Part shown: piece by piece, positions 31,201 through 42,709 of the stretch
How positions within the stretch are numbered: position 1 is the first letter of the stretch
How the letters are laid out: each line of letters starts with the position of its first letter
NCBI GenBank assembly: GCA_914767885.1
Contig: CAJZBQ010000057.1
Location: forward strand, 248,001 to 312,000
Direction of reading: 5' to 3'
DNA: 64,000 bases
From: Blepharisma stoltei
Taxonomy: Eukaryota > Ciliophora > Heterotrichea > Heterotrichida > Blepharismidae
The notes under the pieces: generated by a model
The model's input: the letters and a program-made list of their open reading frames with translations, nothing else
Databases searched by the model: none
What the model was told of the DNA's origin: nothing
Translations under genes and position numbers: made by a program

Positions 31201-34200
31201 GGTAAAGAGTGTGTGCATTTTCATATAGAAACTTCAGTCGAGCAGTTTTGTGAGATGAATAGTGAGTCAAAGCTTGTTCCTTATCTATTACGTGGAGTTA
31301 TGCATACAGATGGGCAGGTGTATATACCATTGGAAGAAATTAATGATATGAATATCATTGACTATTTAGCATCTTTAATAGATTTACTTTCAGGTAGTTC
31401 TCTGATGAGGAGTACTTCTTTTAAAAATGAAATTTTTTATCATTATGGACTTTCATTTCAGCATTGCTTTAGTTGCATGAAAAATGTCAAATTAAATACT
31501 AGACTTCGAACTGCTTATATGACTTTTCTAAGAATATTTTTTATTGATGTAGAACCAAGGATTTCATTGTCTATTTCTCATAATCGATGCTTTTTATGGA
31601 ATAATGAATTGAGGAGTATTGATCCTGATGAGCAAGCTTATGTTAATCCAGAAATAGAAATAATAACAATTCCTTTTCAATTCTTAAGAAATAAAATGGT
31701 GATGTTGAAGGAAAATGGACACCAAGGCGCACTCATTATGGAGCGGATAGGAACCATCTTGATGAAGCTGAAAGAAGGCATATATCCCTTTAAATAGGCT
31801 TTCAGGTTTGGGGATGCTTTTCCGAACAGGGAAGGTTGTTTTTCCCGAGAAGGTTTTCCTGCCCTTATTAGATTGGCTATACAGGTCTTTGCCTGGAATA
31901 TGATTTTTCCTCATCAAGATCATCAGGGCACTTTTCGTTCAGAGATCGAGCCTAGGGAGATAATCCCTTAGACAATGGTTCAGGTCGGAAATTTAAAATG
32001 GTAGCCTTCCATTTTCCTCATTTGAACTCCGAGGACTATGGAGCTGCTAAACTTGGAGCCAATTCAAGTAAGGCTAGTGCTCTTGTCCGCTTATGGCCAA
32101 TAATCATTTTAATTTAACTTTCAATCCTTAGCAAACTGAATAGAAACGACTTGGATTTGCGGTGAATCGCCTATTGATGAAAATCATACTGATAAGTACA
32201 AGCACAAAATTAAATTTATCATCGAATTAATTGAGCTAACAAAGTCAGTTGTGGATCTAAATTATGTAGACTACGAATTTGTATCTATGGTATATGAGCC
32301 AGTTCTTGGTTTTCTAATGGAATATAGCCATGAGCCCGATGAAATAGAATCATATCATATTACTAAATTTAATTAACTTCAACTTGAGACTTTATTTATA
32401 CTTCGTAGTGAGAAGTTTTTCTTATCCGAATTGTCACTACTCCGAACTCATTTTGGGCCTCGCAGTCCTGCTCTCTAGTCCTAGTCCCGGCGGAGCCATT
32501 TAGAACCCAGAAGTAAGGGAAGCCTAGATTTGGGAATTGCCTTGCTCTATCCAAATTTCCTTCCAGCGCCTGCTTCAGCCTAAGGGTCCTGAATTTTATA
32601 TGTGCAGTTGAATCAAAGTTGGGTTATAGAATGGAATTCGCTGAGCGAATTACCTTTTATCCGAAGCCATTTTATTATTATCCGATGAAATTGAATCAGA
32701 AAAGTTACATTGATGCACAGATATAAAAATCAGAGAAATTGAGCAATTATCAACAGTAAAAGACACAGCAAAAGAGTTAACGAGCGCAGCAATTCAGCTA
32801 ATTAAGATATTTTACATAGTAAGAACACAAAAGCAAATTGAAAAGTTTGTTATTGAATTCGGCCAAATAAATCCAGGAGAAAAAATAAACTCCAAGGATC
32901 TATTCCAAGGAATTTTTGAAGGTCTTGATTTTAGGATCACAAGAGCTTCCAAAGAAAAAAGGAATGTTGGATTGGCGCTTTTTCAGCAAGGAATGATAAA
33001 AAACACCACAGGAAAAATTAGCACAAACAATATAGTCTCTAAGATTGCAGAAATGAATGAGCATTTAGACAAAAAATTTCATTTAGACATACAGCTTATT
33101 AGGTTGCTATTTAAGTCAGGGAATGCAGGAATTGAAAGAGATACTCTTGATTTGATGATTTCCAATTTTAGTCAAAGAGAGCATTTCAAGAAAGAAGCTG
33201 AAGATATTTTATTATTGTGTACTCCAAAGCAAAGGCTTTTTTATAAAAAAATTAGTCTTCAAGTTTATTTGCTTAGAAAGCATTTAAAAGTTTTTATACA
33301 CTATGGAGAGATGCTTTATCATGAAGAAAATGACTTAAAAGATGAGCATTTAAAAGAAATAATGAACGAAATAGAAAAAGAAATACGGAAAATAACCAAA
33401 TTTTTAACTATTAGAAATGATCCAAGTTCAGTTACTCTAAATCAAGGAATTTGCAAAAATTTAGACAATGAACGAATTTATTTAGAAATTGTAAGAACAC
33501 TTTATGGTGAGCCAAAGCTCACCGCGCTAGGCCTTAAGCTTTAATACCAACCCCTAGCCATGACAAGGCGGCTTATCTTCACATTTCTCTCTCATCTGTC
33601 TTCGTAAGAGCACCCATCTTCCATTCGATTACGCCCAGTTAACTTGCATCTTCTCAGCTGGAGCCCAATGAGCTGTAAACTTGCTTCCATCTTGCCTTAG
33701 ACCATCCAACTCCCTGCAGACCTTGAATCATGCAGAGACTCGTGCAGCCTAAACTACCCAATCTTCGTCCCATACGCCTTAATTCCAGTCCGTCTCTCTA
33801 GCCATCCCAAGGCCGTTGAGTAGATATTGGTCTGAGGAAGCTCTGCTGAGCAAAAACCTCACCTGGAGAGAAAACTTAAATTAATAAAAGGAAGCTCTTT
33901 TTCGGTCGACCTATTTTCCATTTATAATATTTTCTATAAAAATTTAGGACTCCATGAAATTTTAATAAATTTTTTGAAAAGAAAATTTAAATGAATACAG
34001 AAAGTTTCATATGAAAAAGTCAAGGTTAATCACCATATGATTAGCATCTATCGAATTATTATTCGATGTCTCGTCGCATTTTCATTCAAAAATCTTAAAA
34101 ACCAGCGGCTTTTATTTGACTATATCGGCAAATTTGTAATTTTTATTGGAAATGGCTGTGGGGTTAGCAGGCTATTATCTCAAATTTTAGCCGGACAGAG

Positions 34201-37200
34201 AAATAAAGATACATCAGAAAAAGTTATTGAGTATATTTTTACGCTTATTTATATGTCATCTGATAAGGATCACGTTTCCCAAGACTTTAAGATGCTTCGC
34301 TCTTTAATAATTGACGAAAATAACGAAATATATACAACCAGTCAAACAAATGTAATAAAAGCTATAATAAAAAACAAAGATTTCATGAAATATTATATAT
34401 CAGGACCTTCCCAGATCCTAAACCTGCTGAATTTTAAGCCTGAAGATTATGGCTCTCACTCAGCTCTTATAAATCTTTTAGCAAGCTGCTCAATACAAAA
34501 TAATTTTGTAGTGCAACAATGCAGAAAACTGATCCCTTCTCAGCCACTTATAAATGAAATTTTAGGTGACAACCTACAATATAAGGTAAAATCAGCTTTC
34601 CTGAGCTTTTTATTTTATGTGTATTTAGTTGACATCTCTGAAGAACTTCCTAGAGAAATTGATATAAGTTTTGGCAAAGTTCTATTGAGAAATGTTTTTA
34701 TTAGTGATTTAAAAAAAGCATTAAATAGCCTTGATGGACTGCTAGTTATTTGCAATAAACAAAAATATAAATGCGTTTCTGTTATTGAAAACATCGAAGA
34801 TGATCATGAAAATTTAAGGAGAAGCTCAGATCCAAGCGCTCCTCGATGGTTTAATAATAAAGAAGCTTTAAGCAAAGAAGAAATGAGAATAAGAGATTTT
34901 TGGAAATATATTATTGATATAAAAACATGAAAAACTGAATTAGCAACTGGCTTATTAATTTTGATAAGAGAAATGAGCATAGAAATAAAATATGCCAGAA
35001 GAGGCATGGACGAAGAAATGATTGAACTGTTTGAAGAGCTACGAAGAGCTGTCTCTGACTTAGTTCAAGCTCTTAAAACTCTGGCTTCAGAAAATCCTCA
35101 TTTATCGTTTGATTTTCTAATCGAAAAAATTTCAAAGATAGTAACCACAATCCCAAATTTTTCTGACACGAATGAAATGAAAAAAATCCGTGATAACAGC
35201 TATTTTGCTCTTATGGGGAAAATTTCAGACTTTCTGAGAGATAGGAAAATGACTATTGATTATTTCGTTAAAAACTATCTTATGCTTGATAATGAATCTA
35301 TAAGCTGCAATAGTCTTGCAGACAAACTATGATTTGCGCTTAAAAAAGGAATTGATTATGAGACAATATCAACAGGTCTTTCTTCTTTATTTTCTTCAGG
35401 AGAAGACTTTGAAATTAAAACTTCTGTCCTTTATGATAGTATTTATGGATTCGTAAGCTACTCACGACCAGAAATTTCAAGGTTAAATTCTTATAAAAGC
35501 GAAAATTATGATGTGCATAGTGATATAAATGAAGAGCTGAATGCTTTTATAAGAAACGAAGTCGACAATATGTGCAGAGAATCAGGAAATGCTGAGTTGA
35601 TACAGCTTGTAGAAAATATAAAACTATTAATTGTTGACCCTGCCTTGCAAAAAATGGATGATAAAGAATTGATGGAATTTGCAAAAAATTTGGATACTGC
35701 TTTTTATAAAAAAGAGCACAAAATTTATTTGATGGAAATTTTCAGGCAGATGATTATTATTGAATATAATTCAAATATACCGCTAGAAGATAAAACGCAA
35801 AGAATCCATGCTATTCAGCTTGTTTTGAGCAATTCAGGAATGGGGAAAATGGCTCTTTCTCTTATAAACAAAGATAATGATATTGCGATTGTACATGGAG
35901 CAGTTCGCTTGCTGCAAGCAATACTAATCCAAAATAGCCCAACAATAAAAGAAAAGCTGCTCGAATGCTTAACTCCCTTCTTTTAAATTGGAACAAAATA
36001 TAGGTAAAATTTGCATTTTTTTGGAAAATTAACCCCCTTTAAATTGGGACAAAATTCAATTTTATAATAAAAAATTTTATAGATAAAAATCATAATTTTA
36101 TGTAAAAAGTTTTGATATAAGTTAAATGTTTTTTTTCTTAACTAAAATTAAAAATTTAGTTATATCTTGCTCTTGTTTAAAGAAAAGAATATAAAGAGCA
36201 TCTTATTTAAATAAATTTATTATCCTTAATTGCTGAATTTTTAAAAAAATTTAATTTTTTTTTAATAAAAATAATATTTTTTATTTAAATAATTTGATAT
36301 AAATTCAATGCGAATTCTTTACACAAGTTTGAAAATTTACTTATTTCTTAAATTAAATTAAAGAATAGAGTATAAATAACATCTTATTTAAACAAAATTA
36401 GCACTTTGATCCATAAATTTTCTAAATTTTTTTTATCAATAAAAATAATAATTTTTGTGTAAATAGTTTTGATACCAATTAATAGTGGCGTAATAAAAAT
36501 TTAGCTATATCTTGCTTTGTTTTAAAGGATAAAGAGTAAATTGCATTTTATTAACTCCCCCCTCCGTGAGCGAACAAAAAAAATTTTGTTCGCTCACGGA
36601 GGGGGGTTAATTTTTTTTTTTAAAAAAAATTTATATATAATTTTATAAAAAATATTTTTTTCGAAATTTAAAAAAATCCTAATTTGCAAAAATTGGGAAG
36701 CAAATATTAATTTAATTTGCAAAATTTATGTTTTAAAAACGCAATTTGTTTAAAATTAAACAGAATTAGCTCTAGATTTCATTATACTAATTATCACTTA
36801 TATATCAAAATTTTTTTCCATTAAAATTTTTTCTATTAAAAAAATTTTTGTTCACTCACGGAGGGTGGGTTTTTGGTCAAAAAATGGCGATTTTTCTAAT
36901 GGTTTTGTTCGCTCACGGAGGGGGGGGGGGGAGTAAGCAAATTTATTAATCTAATTAGATAAATTTTTGAAAATTTTTTTTAGAAAAATTTTCTTAAGCC
37001 CCCCTCTAAATTGGAACAAAATGTTTTGTTCCAATTAAGGGGGAGAGTAAGAGAAAATGAACAATCTTATAATTTATTTTCCTTCATTAGAAATGAACTG
37101 CGAGAATGCAGAGACAGGATAATTCACAATTACAATTTAAAGCATCGACAAATCTCCAAAAGATTCAGCTCATTTAAAGTTAAGCCTGATACTGAAAACC

Positions 37201-40200
37201 AAAGCTCCAATCTCTGAAGCTGAAAAGTTGATAAAGGCGAGCTTTGTAAGGATTTTCTAAAACTTCTTCAATTACTCTGTGATAACTGCTATTTGCCATT
37301 TCAGAATTATTTACGAGAACAAGATGAAACTAACCAAAGAGTAAGCATTGACTTAATTACAGAAATTGGAAATTTTTTAACAAATCTGCAGGATATTGAC
37401 GATATCAAAGGTAAATTTATAAGCTCAAAGCCAGAAGAAAGAGAAGGGATCGAAATAACTTTGCAGTGTCTAGAGACATTAAAAGAAGCTTGCCAAGGGC
37501 CATGCAAAGAAAACCAGTCCATTCTTGGAGAAGGGGAGAGGATTTATAAGTTTTTAAATTGGCTACTTAATTGTAAAGAAGAGTCTTTAGAAGTTGAGCC
37601 ACAATACATTCAAATATTTTTTGAAGCAATTGAGTTCTTGCATGCTTTGCTCGAAGGTAATGGAAATCCTGAGGTTGCTCATTGTATGATTGAAGAGCTT
37701 GATTTGAAAGCTTTAATGAAAAAAGCGACATTCATTTTCAATAAGCATGCCAAAAATAGAGAAAAATATATCTACCAAGAAAATAAAGGCAGGCCTATTT
37801 GGTTTTTAAGGTTTTTTGAAAGAAAAAGAGACTATAAATATCAAGACCATGAGCCAATAATAGGTCTAGGGTTTTCTATATCCATTCTGTTTTCTACTCT
37901 GCAAGATCGATTTCCTGATCACTATAAAGTAAAAATTGATTATTTATCAGGAAATGCTTCACTTAAAGAGCAAAAAGAAAAAGAGTTCAACCTTGTTCAT
38001 GGAGCAGAATATATAGCAACAGGTGAATCTGAATCAGAACATTTAAGGGACGTTCTCTTTGCAAAAGCGAAATCATTTTGAATGAAAATTAAATATTTGC
38101 TGCCTCATAGTTCACATATCAAAATATCCCCCGAAGACATCACGAATTTCCAAGAAGCCCATAGCTTTTATGCAAAAAATATTGCCTGTGTAGAAATTCA
38201 AAATCAATCAGAAATCACAAAAATCTTTTTCCGGATTCCTGGAGTGTGCCACTATATGACTAGCAAGTCAAGAAAAGAAATGATCCAGCCTTCTGGCCAG
38301 AACTCCCATCAAGAAAAAATTGAAGACTTTTATAATAAAAGCAAAAGATATCAAGTAGAAATGCTGCATCAGCAAGAGCTTAACCGCTACCCACTTTTAG
38401 AAAAGTGAACTTCAATCTGGAGAACTTATACGTCTGCGTCATTTTTCTTGGTTATATGTATTAATATAATTCTGCTTTCAACAATTCAGCATCAAGAGGG
38501 TGAAAAAACTGGTAGCTGATTTTATATAGAAGATGATGAAATCTTGACCACTCTCAATGTTCTATCAGCTCTACAGATATTTTTTGCTTTCTCTGCATTG
38601 ACGGCTTATTTAATTGAATATTATCCTGTAATTGTGTATAAAAATCTAATTGAATCGAATAGAGGTTCAAAATTTCTTATGAAAGATTTTCAATTAAGAA
38701 GAATTGAGGGAACTGTTTTACTAAAGGAAATTATGGGTCGCAGAAGGGCAAATAAAATAAACCATCATTTACCGAAAAAAATAATTAGTATTTTCTTACT
38801 CAAATTAAAAAAAGCAAGCATTTTAATTTATTTATAATTTAAAATCAATTTTTATCCATTTAAATTAAATATTTACATCGATAAAAGCCAAAAAATAAAT
38901 TTTTTGAAATAAAATATAAATTTGACAAATATGCACATTTAATAAGCAAAAGTGCGCTTCCTATTAATTAATAGAAGTTAGATTTTCAAGCAGCTTACAG
39001 TACGATTTATCTTATTATTTCAATATTTTCTAACAGATTCTTTTTGCTCTATTGCATTCTTCTCTTAGATATCATCAAGCGCAGCGAAGATCTTGCAAAT
39101 ATTTTGAAATCCATTACATTAAATCTCAAGCAGCTTATATATACAACGATCTTACTCCCCCATCCATTACAAACAAAAAAAATAGGAAAATTCCTAATTT
39201 TGCCCCCTCCATGATGAAACAAAAATCTCTGATATATAAATGATAATTAATATATAATGAAATCTCGAGCTAGAACAATTGCATTTTAAACACATAAATT
39301 TTGCAAATCAAATTAATATTTGCATTTCAATTTTTGCGAATTAGGATTTTTTTAAATTTCGAAAAAAAAAAGTTTACTATAAAATTTATTTCAAAAAACA
39401 AATAACCCTCATGGAGGAGTTAGGAATAATCAGTATCTATATTTTTACAGTAATAGCATTTGCGTCATTTTCTGAGTATTATGTTGAAGGAGGCCAATCA
39501 CCTGTGAATACATATTGCAATAGACTATCAGAGTGCCTTGTAAGCAACATAGTAACAGGTGTCAGATATGGAGGAGGAATAGGTTTCGCTCTAGACCAAC
39601 CTTTAGAAGACGATCATAATTACTGATATAGACTTCTTTTCGATATGCTTTTCTTTATCATCATTTGTATTCTACTTCTAAATATTATTTTTGGTATTAT
39701 TATCGACACTTTTGCAGAGCTTAGAGATCAACGTCAAGCTGAGCTTGAAGACATGTACGAAAACTGCTTTATTTGTGGGAAAAGCAAGTTCACCTTTGAA
39801 ATCAATAAAATCAGCTTTGTGGAGAATATTATATATATTAAAATGGCGACACGTGTCAGCCTGCTCTCTTGGCACAACAGTCCAAACCTTAAGGCCCGGC
39901 AAACTGGGACTGATTTTGAGTCAAGAATCAAATGTAGTGTCTAGAGATGTGCATCCAAGAAGGTTTTGGCTGTTTTCCTATGGTTGGAAATGGAGGTATT
40001 CAGCAACGTCCTTTGGATCAATCCATGGGCATTCCCTACCGAGAAATTGGGGGTTTCGGCCCAGGCCACAGGGGAGTAGTCTTTTTCCTGTAGCTGTCGA
40101 AGGTAGGCACTTCGTCACCAGAAAGACTCCAAGGATCCTTGGAATCAAACTACTCCGTAGCAGCAGAAATCCATAAGCCGCCCACTCAAGACTGAAACCT

Positions 40201-40665
40201 CAAGCAAGGAGGAGACAGAAGGTACCGAAAGTGGCATCCACCTTCGGGGGAAAGACCCTCTGGGCTGGAGTCTAAAAGAGGATAAGCATCCGTACGGGAG
40301 GTCTTTGATGACTGCGCCACTAATCTGGCTAACGCCTGACTTTAATAACCTAACCTAATCATGTGGAGCATATTCAGACTGAGCATAATGGCTATTCTTA
40401 TATGTCATTTTTAATATATATCAATAATAAAGATTTGAAGGACTGTAGCGGGGCAGAGAAATATGTAAAGGAAATGATAAAAAGAAAAGAAGTTAGTTTT
40501 TTCCCAAGCACATCGCTTTCTTTAATGAAAAGGGAAAGCGAACTAGAGGACAAGAAAGAAGATGTTAATGCTGAATCTTTAAATCAAGAGCTTTCGAATA
40601 TACAGATGGAAATAATTGGATTGTTAAGTGAAGCTAAAAATAAAAAAGACAGACCTCCTGAATAG
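25226..40665 (+). CDS. InsP3-receptor/ryanodine-receptor-type calcium release channel, ten IESs
   Basis: Coding blocks 25226-25320, 26274-26336, 26840-28825, 30144-31780, 32141-32352, 32699-33502, 33935-35969, 37048-38769, 38979-39152, 39421-39830 and 40375-40665 total 9,429 nt: 3,142 aa. Layout: disordered acidic N-terminus (~1-240); Ins145-like region (~295, YLQIGDIISLVTRD); MIR motifs (~446, ~570, ~663); RIH domains (~870 and ~1605, KNLGLHEILINFLKRK); TELATGLLILIREMSIE (~1933); RIH-associated region (~2280-2420); transmembrane bundle from ~2738; S4-S5 LLLDIIKRSEDLANILKSITLN (~2880); pore RYGGGIG (~2960); inner helix IIFGIIIDTFAELR; zinc motif CFICG (~3024) and HIQTEHNGYSYMSF. Releases Ca2+ from ER or alveolar stores. 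Several UGAs read as Trp. Confidence 0.9.
25321..26273. mobile_element. Retroposon-like insertion in the channel gene (953 bp) with a nested SINE
   Basis: Flanked by TCTGATGGAGAAGA at 25307-25320 and 26260-26273. Removing one duplication joins SLFGSDGE to EEVKIPTKKK in frame. An A/T tail-like stretch sits on the left (minus orientation). A separate SINE is nested at 25407-25909. The duplication has no TA. TA-based excision (TA at 25320-25321 region to TA near 26250) is also in frame and would leave about eight extra residues. Confidence 0.83.
25407..25909 (+). mobile_element. SINE-like retroposon nested in the larger insertion (503 bp)
   Basis: Flanked by TCGTCCTAGGCA at 25395-25406 and 25898-25909. 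5' block (cacaattaaaatggcga) matches family B elements at 39831 and 63617; 3' tail (taatc)n. GC-rich, no long ORF with coding character. Confidence 0.85.
26337..26839 (-). mobile_element. Retroposon R1, minus orientation, in the channel gene (503 bp)
   Basis: Flanked by ATAATAATAAA at 26326-26336 and 26829-26839. Reverse complement begins ggtggcaaatatgtccttgacgatgac and ends gcatcaaatctggaagacgtt plus an A/T tail, the same ends as the R1 copy split between 28838 and 29748. Removal gives PNIIIKESPSV in frame. Confidence 0.85.
28932..29378 (+). mobile_element. SINE-like retroposon, family A, nested in R1 (447 bp)
   Basis: Flanked by GAGCCATTTAATTCTA at 28916-28931 and 29363-29378 (perfect 16 bp). 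3' tail gataattaag(taag)n. Shares 5' ataaataaaat, ctcgagaacttctg, agcggtttaact and ggcggaacacg with the copy at 23008. Confidence 0.9.
29749..30143. mobile_element. MITE, CTTGATCGAACG family (395 bp)
   Basis: Left TActccttgatttaacga plus inner cgttcgatcaag; right ttttcgatcaaggatacaggagtTA. Interior contains a 26-bp imperfect tandem repeat near 30020-30075 (caacatcagaaatcc(t/c)). Confidence 0.78.
31781..32140. mobile_element. Retroposon-like IES in the channel gene (360 bp)
   Basis: GC-richer block with stops; TA at 31781-31782 and 32141-32142. Removal joins KLKEGI to ETTWICGESPID in frame. No clear target duplication was found. Confidence 0.68.
32353..32698 (-). mobile_element. Retroposon-like insertion in the channel gene (346 bp)
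   Basis: Flanked by CCGATGAAATAGAATCA (32336-32352) and CCGATGAAATTGAATCA (32682-32698), one mismatch. The left side is A/T tail-like, suggesting minus orientation. Removing one duplication gives EPDEIESEKLHWCTDIK in frame. Confidence 0.85.
33503..33934. mobile_element. Retroposon-like IES in the channel gene (432 bp)
   Basis: TA at 33503-33504 and 33935-33936. Removal gives EIVRTLYKNLGLHEILINF, a conserved RIH-type segment. The body shares gcttccatcttgcctt with the short insertion at 42271. Confidence 0.78.
35970..37047. mobile_element. MITE-IES of the TTTAAATTGGAACAAAA family with a nested MITE (1,078 bp)
   Basis: Left TAactcccttcttttaaattgg plus second copy taaccccctttaaattggg near 36032; right snap-back (ctctaaattggaacaaaatg, tgttccaattaagg) closing gggagagTA. 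A different-family MITE lies inside (36552-36933). Removal joins KEKLLECL to RENEQSYNLFSF in frame. Confidence 0.9.
36552..36933. mobile_element. Full-length MITE, CTCCGTGAGCGAAC family, nested in another MITE (382 bp)
   Basis: TA-bounded with C-run/G-run ends, left snap-back (ctccgtgagcgaac/gttcgctcacggag) and right double repeat. Almost identical to 11580-11964, so one of the youngest-looking copies. Confidence 0.92.
38770..38978. other. IES in the channel gene before S3 (209 bp)
   Basis: TA at 38770-38771 and 38979-38980 give RRRANKINHHL|DFQAAYSTIYLIISIF in frame. AT-rich with stops. The exact TA pair is uncertain; others keep phase. Confidence 0.62.
39153..39420. mobile_element. MITE-IES in the S4-S5 region of the channel (268 bp)
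   Basis: Left TActcccccatccattacaa, right aaccctcatggaggagtTA. Decayed CTCCGTGAGCGAAC family (core tgataattaatatataatgaaatctcgagct). Removal gives KQLIYTTILGIISIYIFTV. Confidence 0.87.
39831..40374 (+). mobile_element. SINE-like retroposon, family B, in the channel C-terminus (544 bp)
   Basis: Flanked by TGTGGAGAATATT (39818-39830) and TGTGGAGCATATT (40362-40374). 5' tattaaaatggcgacacgtg, 3' tail taacctaacctaatc. Removal gives NKISFVE(N/H)IQTEHNGYSYM, the invariant C-terminal motif. Strongly similar to 63617-64000. Confidence 0.92.
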
Positions 40666-40874
40666 AGGAAGTGCCAATTTAATTAAGAAATAGTTTATAT
40701 TTAGCCTATATATAATATAGTTTTCAAATGTATACTAATATAAGAAAATTATGGAAGCTAGGACTTTTAATAAAAATATCTATAAATATGATATTCTTCG
40801 AGCCTTAATAAAACATGCTTTCCCTTATAATAGAATTGTCATTTTTTTTCTTTAATTCAATATATCTCAAATAA

Positions 40875-42709
40875 ATGGGAGTTTGTGCGCCGAAGGAACA
40901 TGACTTAGTTAAACCTCTCAAAGGTAAGCTATTACCAATATCCGCAATAACAAACAACTCAAGGCTCGACAGTAATATCTAAACAGGTATCACAGAACAA
41001 TATGATTTCATAAGAGTAATTGGCTATGGCCAATTTGGTACGGTTCGAGAAGCTACAAAATCAGATCAAACAAACACAGATACACCCAATTTAAAGCACT
41101 ACGCAATAAAATCAATCAGTAAAAGCCGCGTAAAAGACCATTTACCATTATTGCAAAACGAATTGTCAATTCTTAGACTAGTTGATCACCCAAATATCAT
41201 AAAACTTTATGAAATTTATGAAGACTCTCTATATATCCATTTAGTTACAGAGTTATGCATGGGAGGAGATTTATATGAGTATTTATCAGAAAAAGAAAAC
41301 CTAAATGAACTAGAAGTAGCAAAAATTATGATGAAAATTCTAACAGCTGTTAATCATTTGCATATTCTGCATATATGCCATAGGGATCTAAAGCCAGAAA
41401 ATGTGATGTTTACTAACCAAAACGAAGATAGAGAGCTTAAACTAATTGATTTTGGGCTCTCTGCAAAATATAGTGATGAAATGCTGGAAAGTATGGTAGG
41501 CACTCCATATTATCTAGCTCCTGAAGTGCTTAAAGGATCATACAGCAAAGAATGCGACGTATGATCACTAGGAGTCATAATGTATTTACTTCTATCAGGT
41601 AAACACCCATTTAAAGGCTCAACAATGAGAGATCTATTCCGAAATATTTATAATGGCCAATATTCTTTTATAGAACCCATATGAAGCAAAATATCTAGTC
41701 AAGCTAAAAATCTGATAGCAAGAATGCTTGCTGTCAATCCTGAAACCAGAATTACAGTCCAGGAAGCCCTTAGACATGAATGGTTTGTTATTGTAAAATC
41801 AAACACCCAGCCAAAAATCAACCTTGAAGTATTTTCTTCAATAAAGCGAAACAAAGCTAAAAGCAAGCTATGACAAGTAGCCATGAGAGTTTTAGTTAGA
41901 AATTTATCCCCAGAACAAATTGATGACTTAAAAAACATGTTCTTCGAAATCGACCAAAGGAAAACAGGATTTGTCACAGCTCATGATATAGAAGTCTGTA
42001 TGAATAAAAATGGTTATGAGCTTGCAAGAGAAGAATTCAAAGAACTTACGTCAAAAATTTCAGAAATAGGGAAAGGTAGGCTTAATTATACACAATTTTT
42101 AATAGCTGCACTTGATAGAAAACAGATTTTTGAAGAAGAGAACTTGTGGAACGTTTTTAGGGTATTTGATCATGTAAAAGCTATGTAGGATGGCAATGGG
42201 TGCATAAATTTAAGTGACTTGAAGTTTGCCTTAGAAAAGGCTGGCTGCTATATTTCTGATAGCGAGTATCTTAATCTTAATTAACAGACTTGGCTTTCGC
42301 CTAATTTTAACCAATCACCGAAGGTCTCCTAGAAGACTCAACAGCTTTACGACCGTGCCTATCACCAGGACGGCAGTGCTTCCATCTTGCCTTGCGGCTC
42401 CAATGTTGAGTGGGTAATCTTTCTGATAGCGAGTATCAAGAAATTCTTGAAGAATTTGAGCTGAAATTTTGCGAAAAACTGGATTATGATGAGTTCAGGA
42501 ACATTATGGGCTGTACATTTTATTTAGGCTTCTCTGAGGTACAAACTGCTGAAAACTCAATGTTTTTGAGTGAAAATACGATGATAAGGAGAACGATTAG
42601 AAAGCTTTCTAGTAGAAAGATAACTACAAGAAGAGCATCTGTATATGAAGCTATGAGAAGGGTGAGAAGAGCAACTGATATGCCAAGAAGCGTCAAAGAC
42701 AGCATTTAA
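40875..42709 (+). CDS. Calcium-dependent protein kinase (CDPK), one IES, one 15-nt intron, one retroposon
   Basis: Exons 40875-40924, 40988-42173, 42189-42270 and 42438-42709 join to 530 codons (529 aa). N-terminus MGVCAPKEH suits myristoylation plus palmitoylation. Kinase domain: GYGQFGTV, YAIKSISKS (Lys), HRDLKPENV, DFGLSAKYSDEML, GTPYYLAPEV, DVWSLGV with UGA as the invariant Trp. Then the autoinhibitory junction (KRNKAKSKLWQVAMRVLVRNLSPEQI) and four EF-hands (FFEIDQRKTGF; SKISEIGKGRLNY; VFDHDGNGCINLSDL; EFELKFCEKLDYDEF), hands 2 and 4 degenerate. Ca2+ sensor kinase at membranes; its neighbour is a Ca2+-release channel. Confidence 0.93.
40925..40987. other. Short IES (or 63-nt intron) in the CDPK gene
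   Basis: Can be read as TA-bounded (40925-40926, 40988-40989) or as a GT-AG intron (GTAAGCT...TAAACAG, 40924-40986). Both give the same product, KPLKGITEQYDFIRV. Introns elsewhere in the window are 15 nt, so an IES is preferred. Confidence 0.8.
42174..42188 (+). other. 15-nt spliceosomal intron in the CDPK EF-hand
   Basis: GTAAAAGCTATGTAG. Removal changes VFDH-VKAM-stop into VFDHDGNGCINL, a canonical EF-hand loop. Confidence 0.93.
42271..42437 (-). mobile_element. Short retroposon in the CDPK gene (167 bp)
   Basis: Flanked by perfect 18-bp TTTCTGATAGCGAGTATC (42253-42270; 42420-42437). Tail ttaatcttaattaa on the left implies minus orientation. Removal gives YISDSEYQEILEEFEL in frame. Confidence 0.93.

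Noticed and set aside
39691-40176. Open frames across 39678-40176 on both strands
   Set aside because: They run from the channel exon into a SINE-like element in a phase different from the channel; element-derived, not genes.
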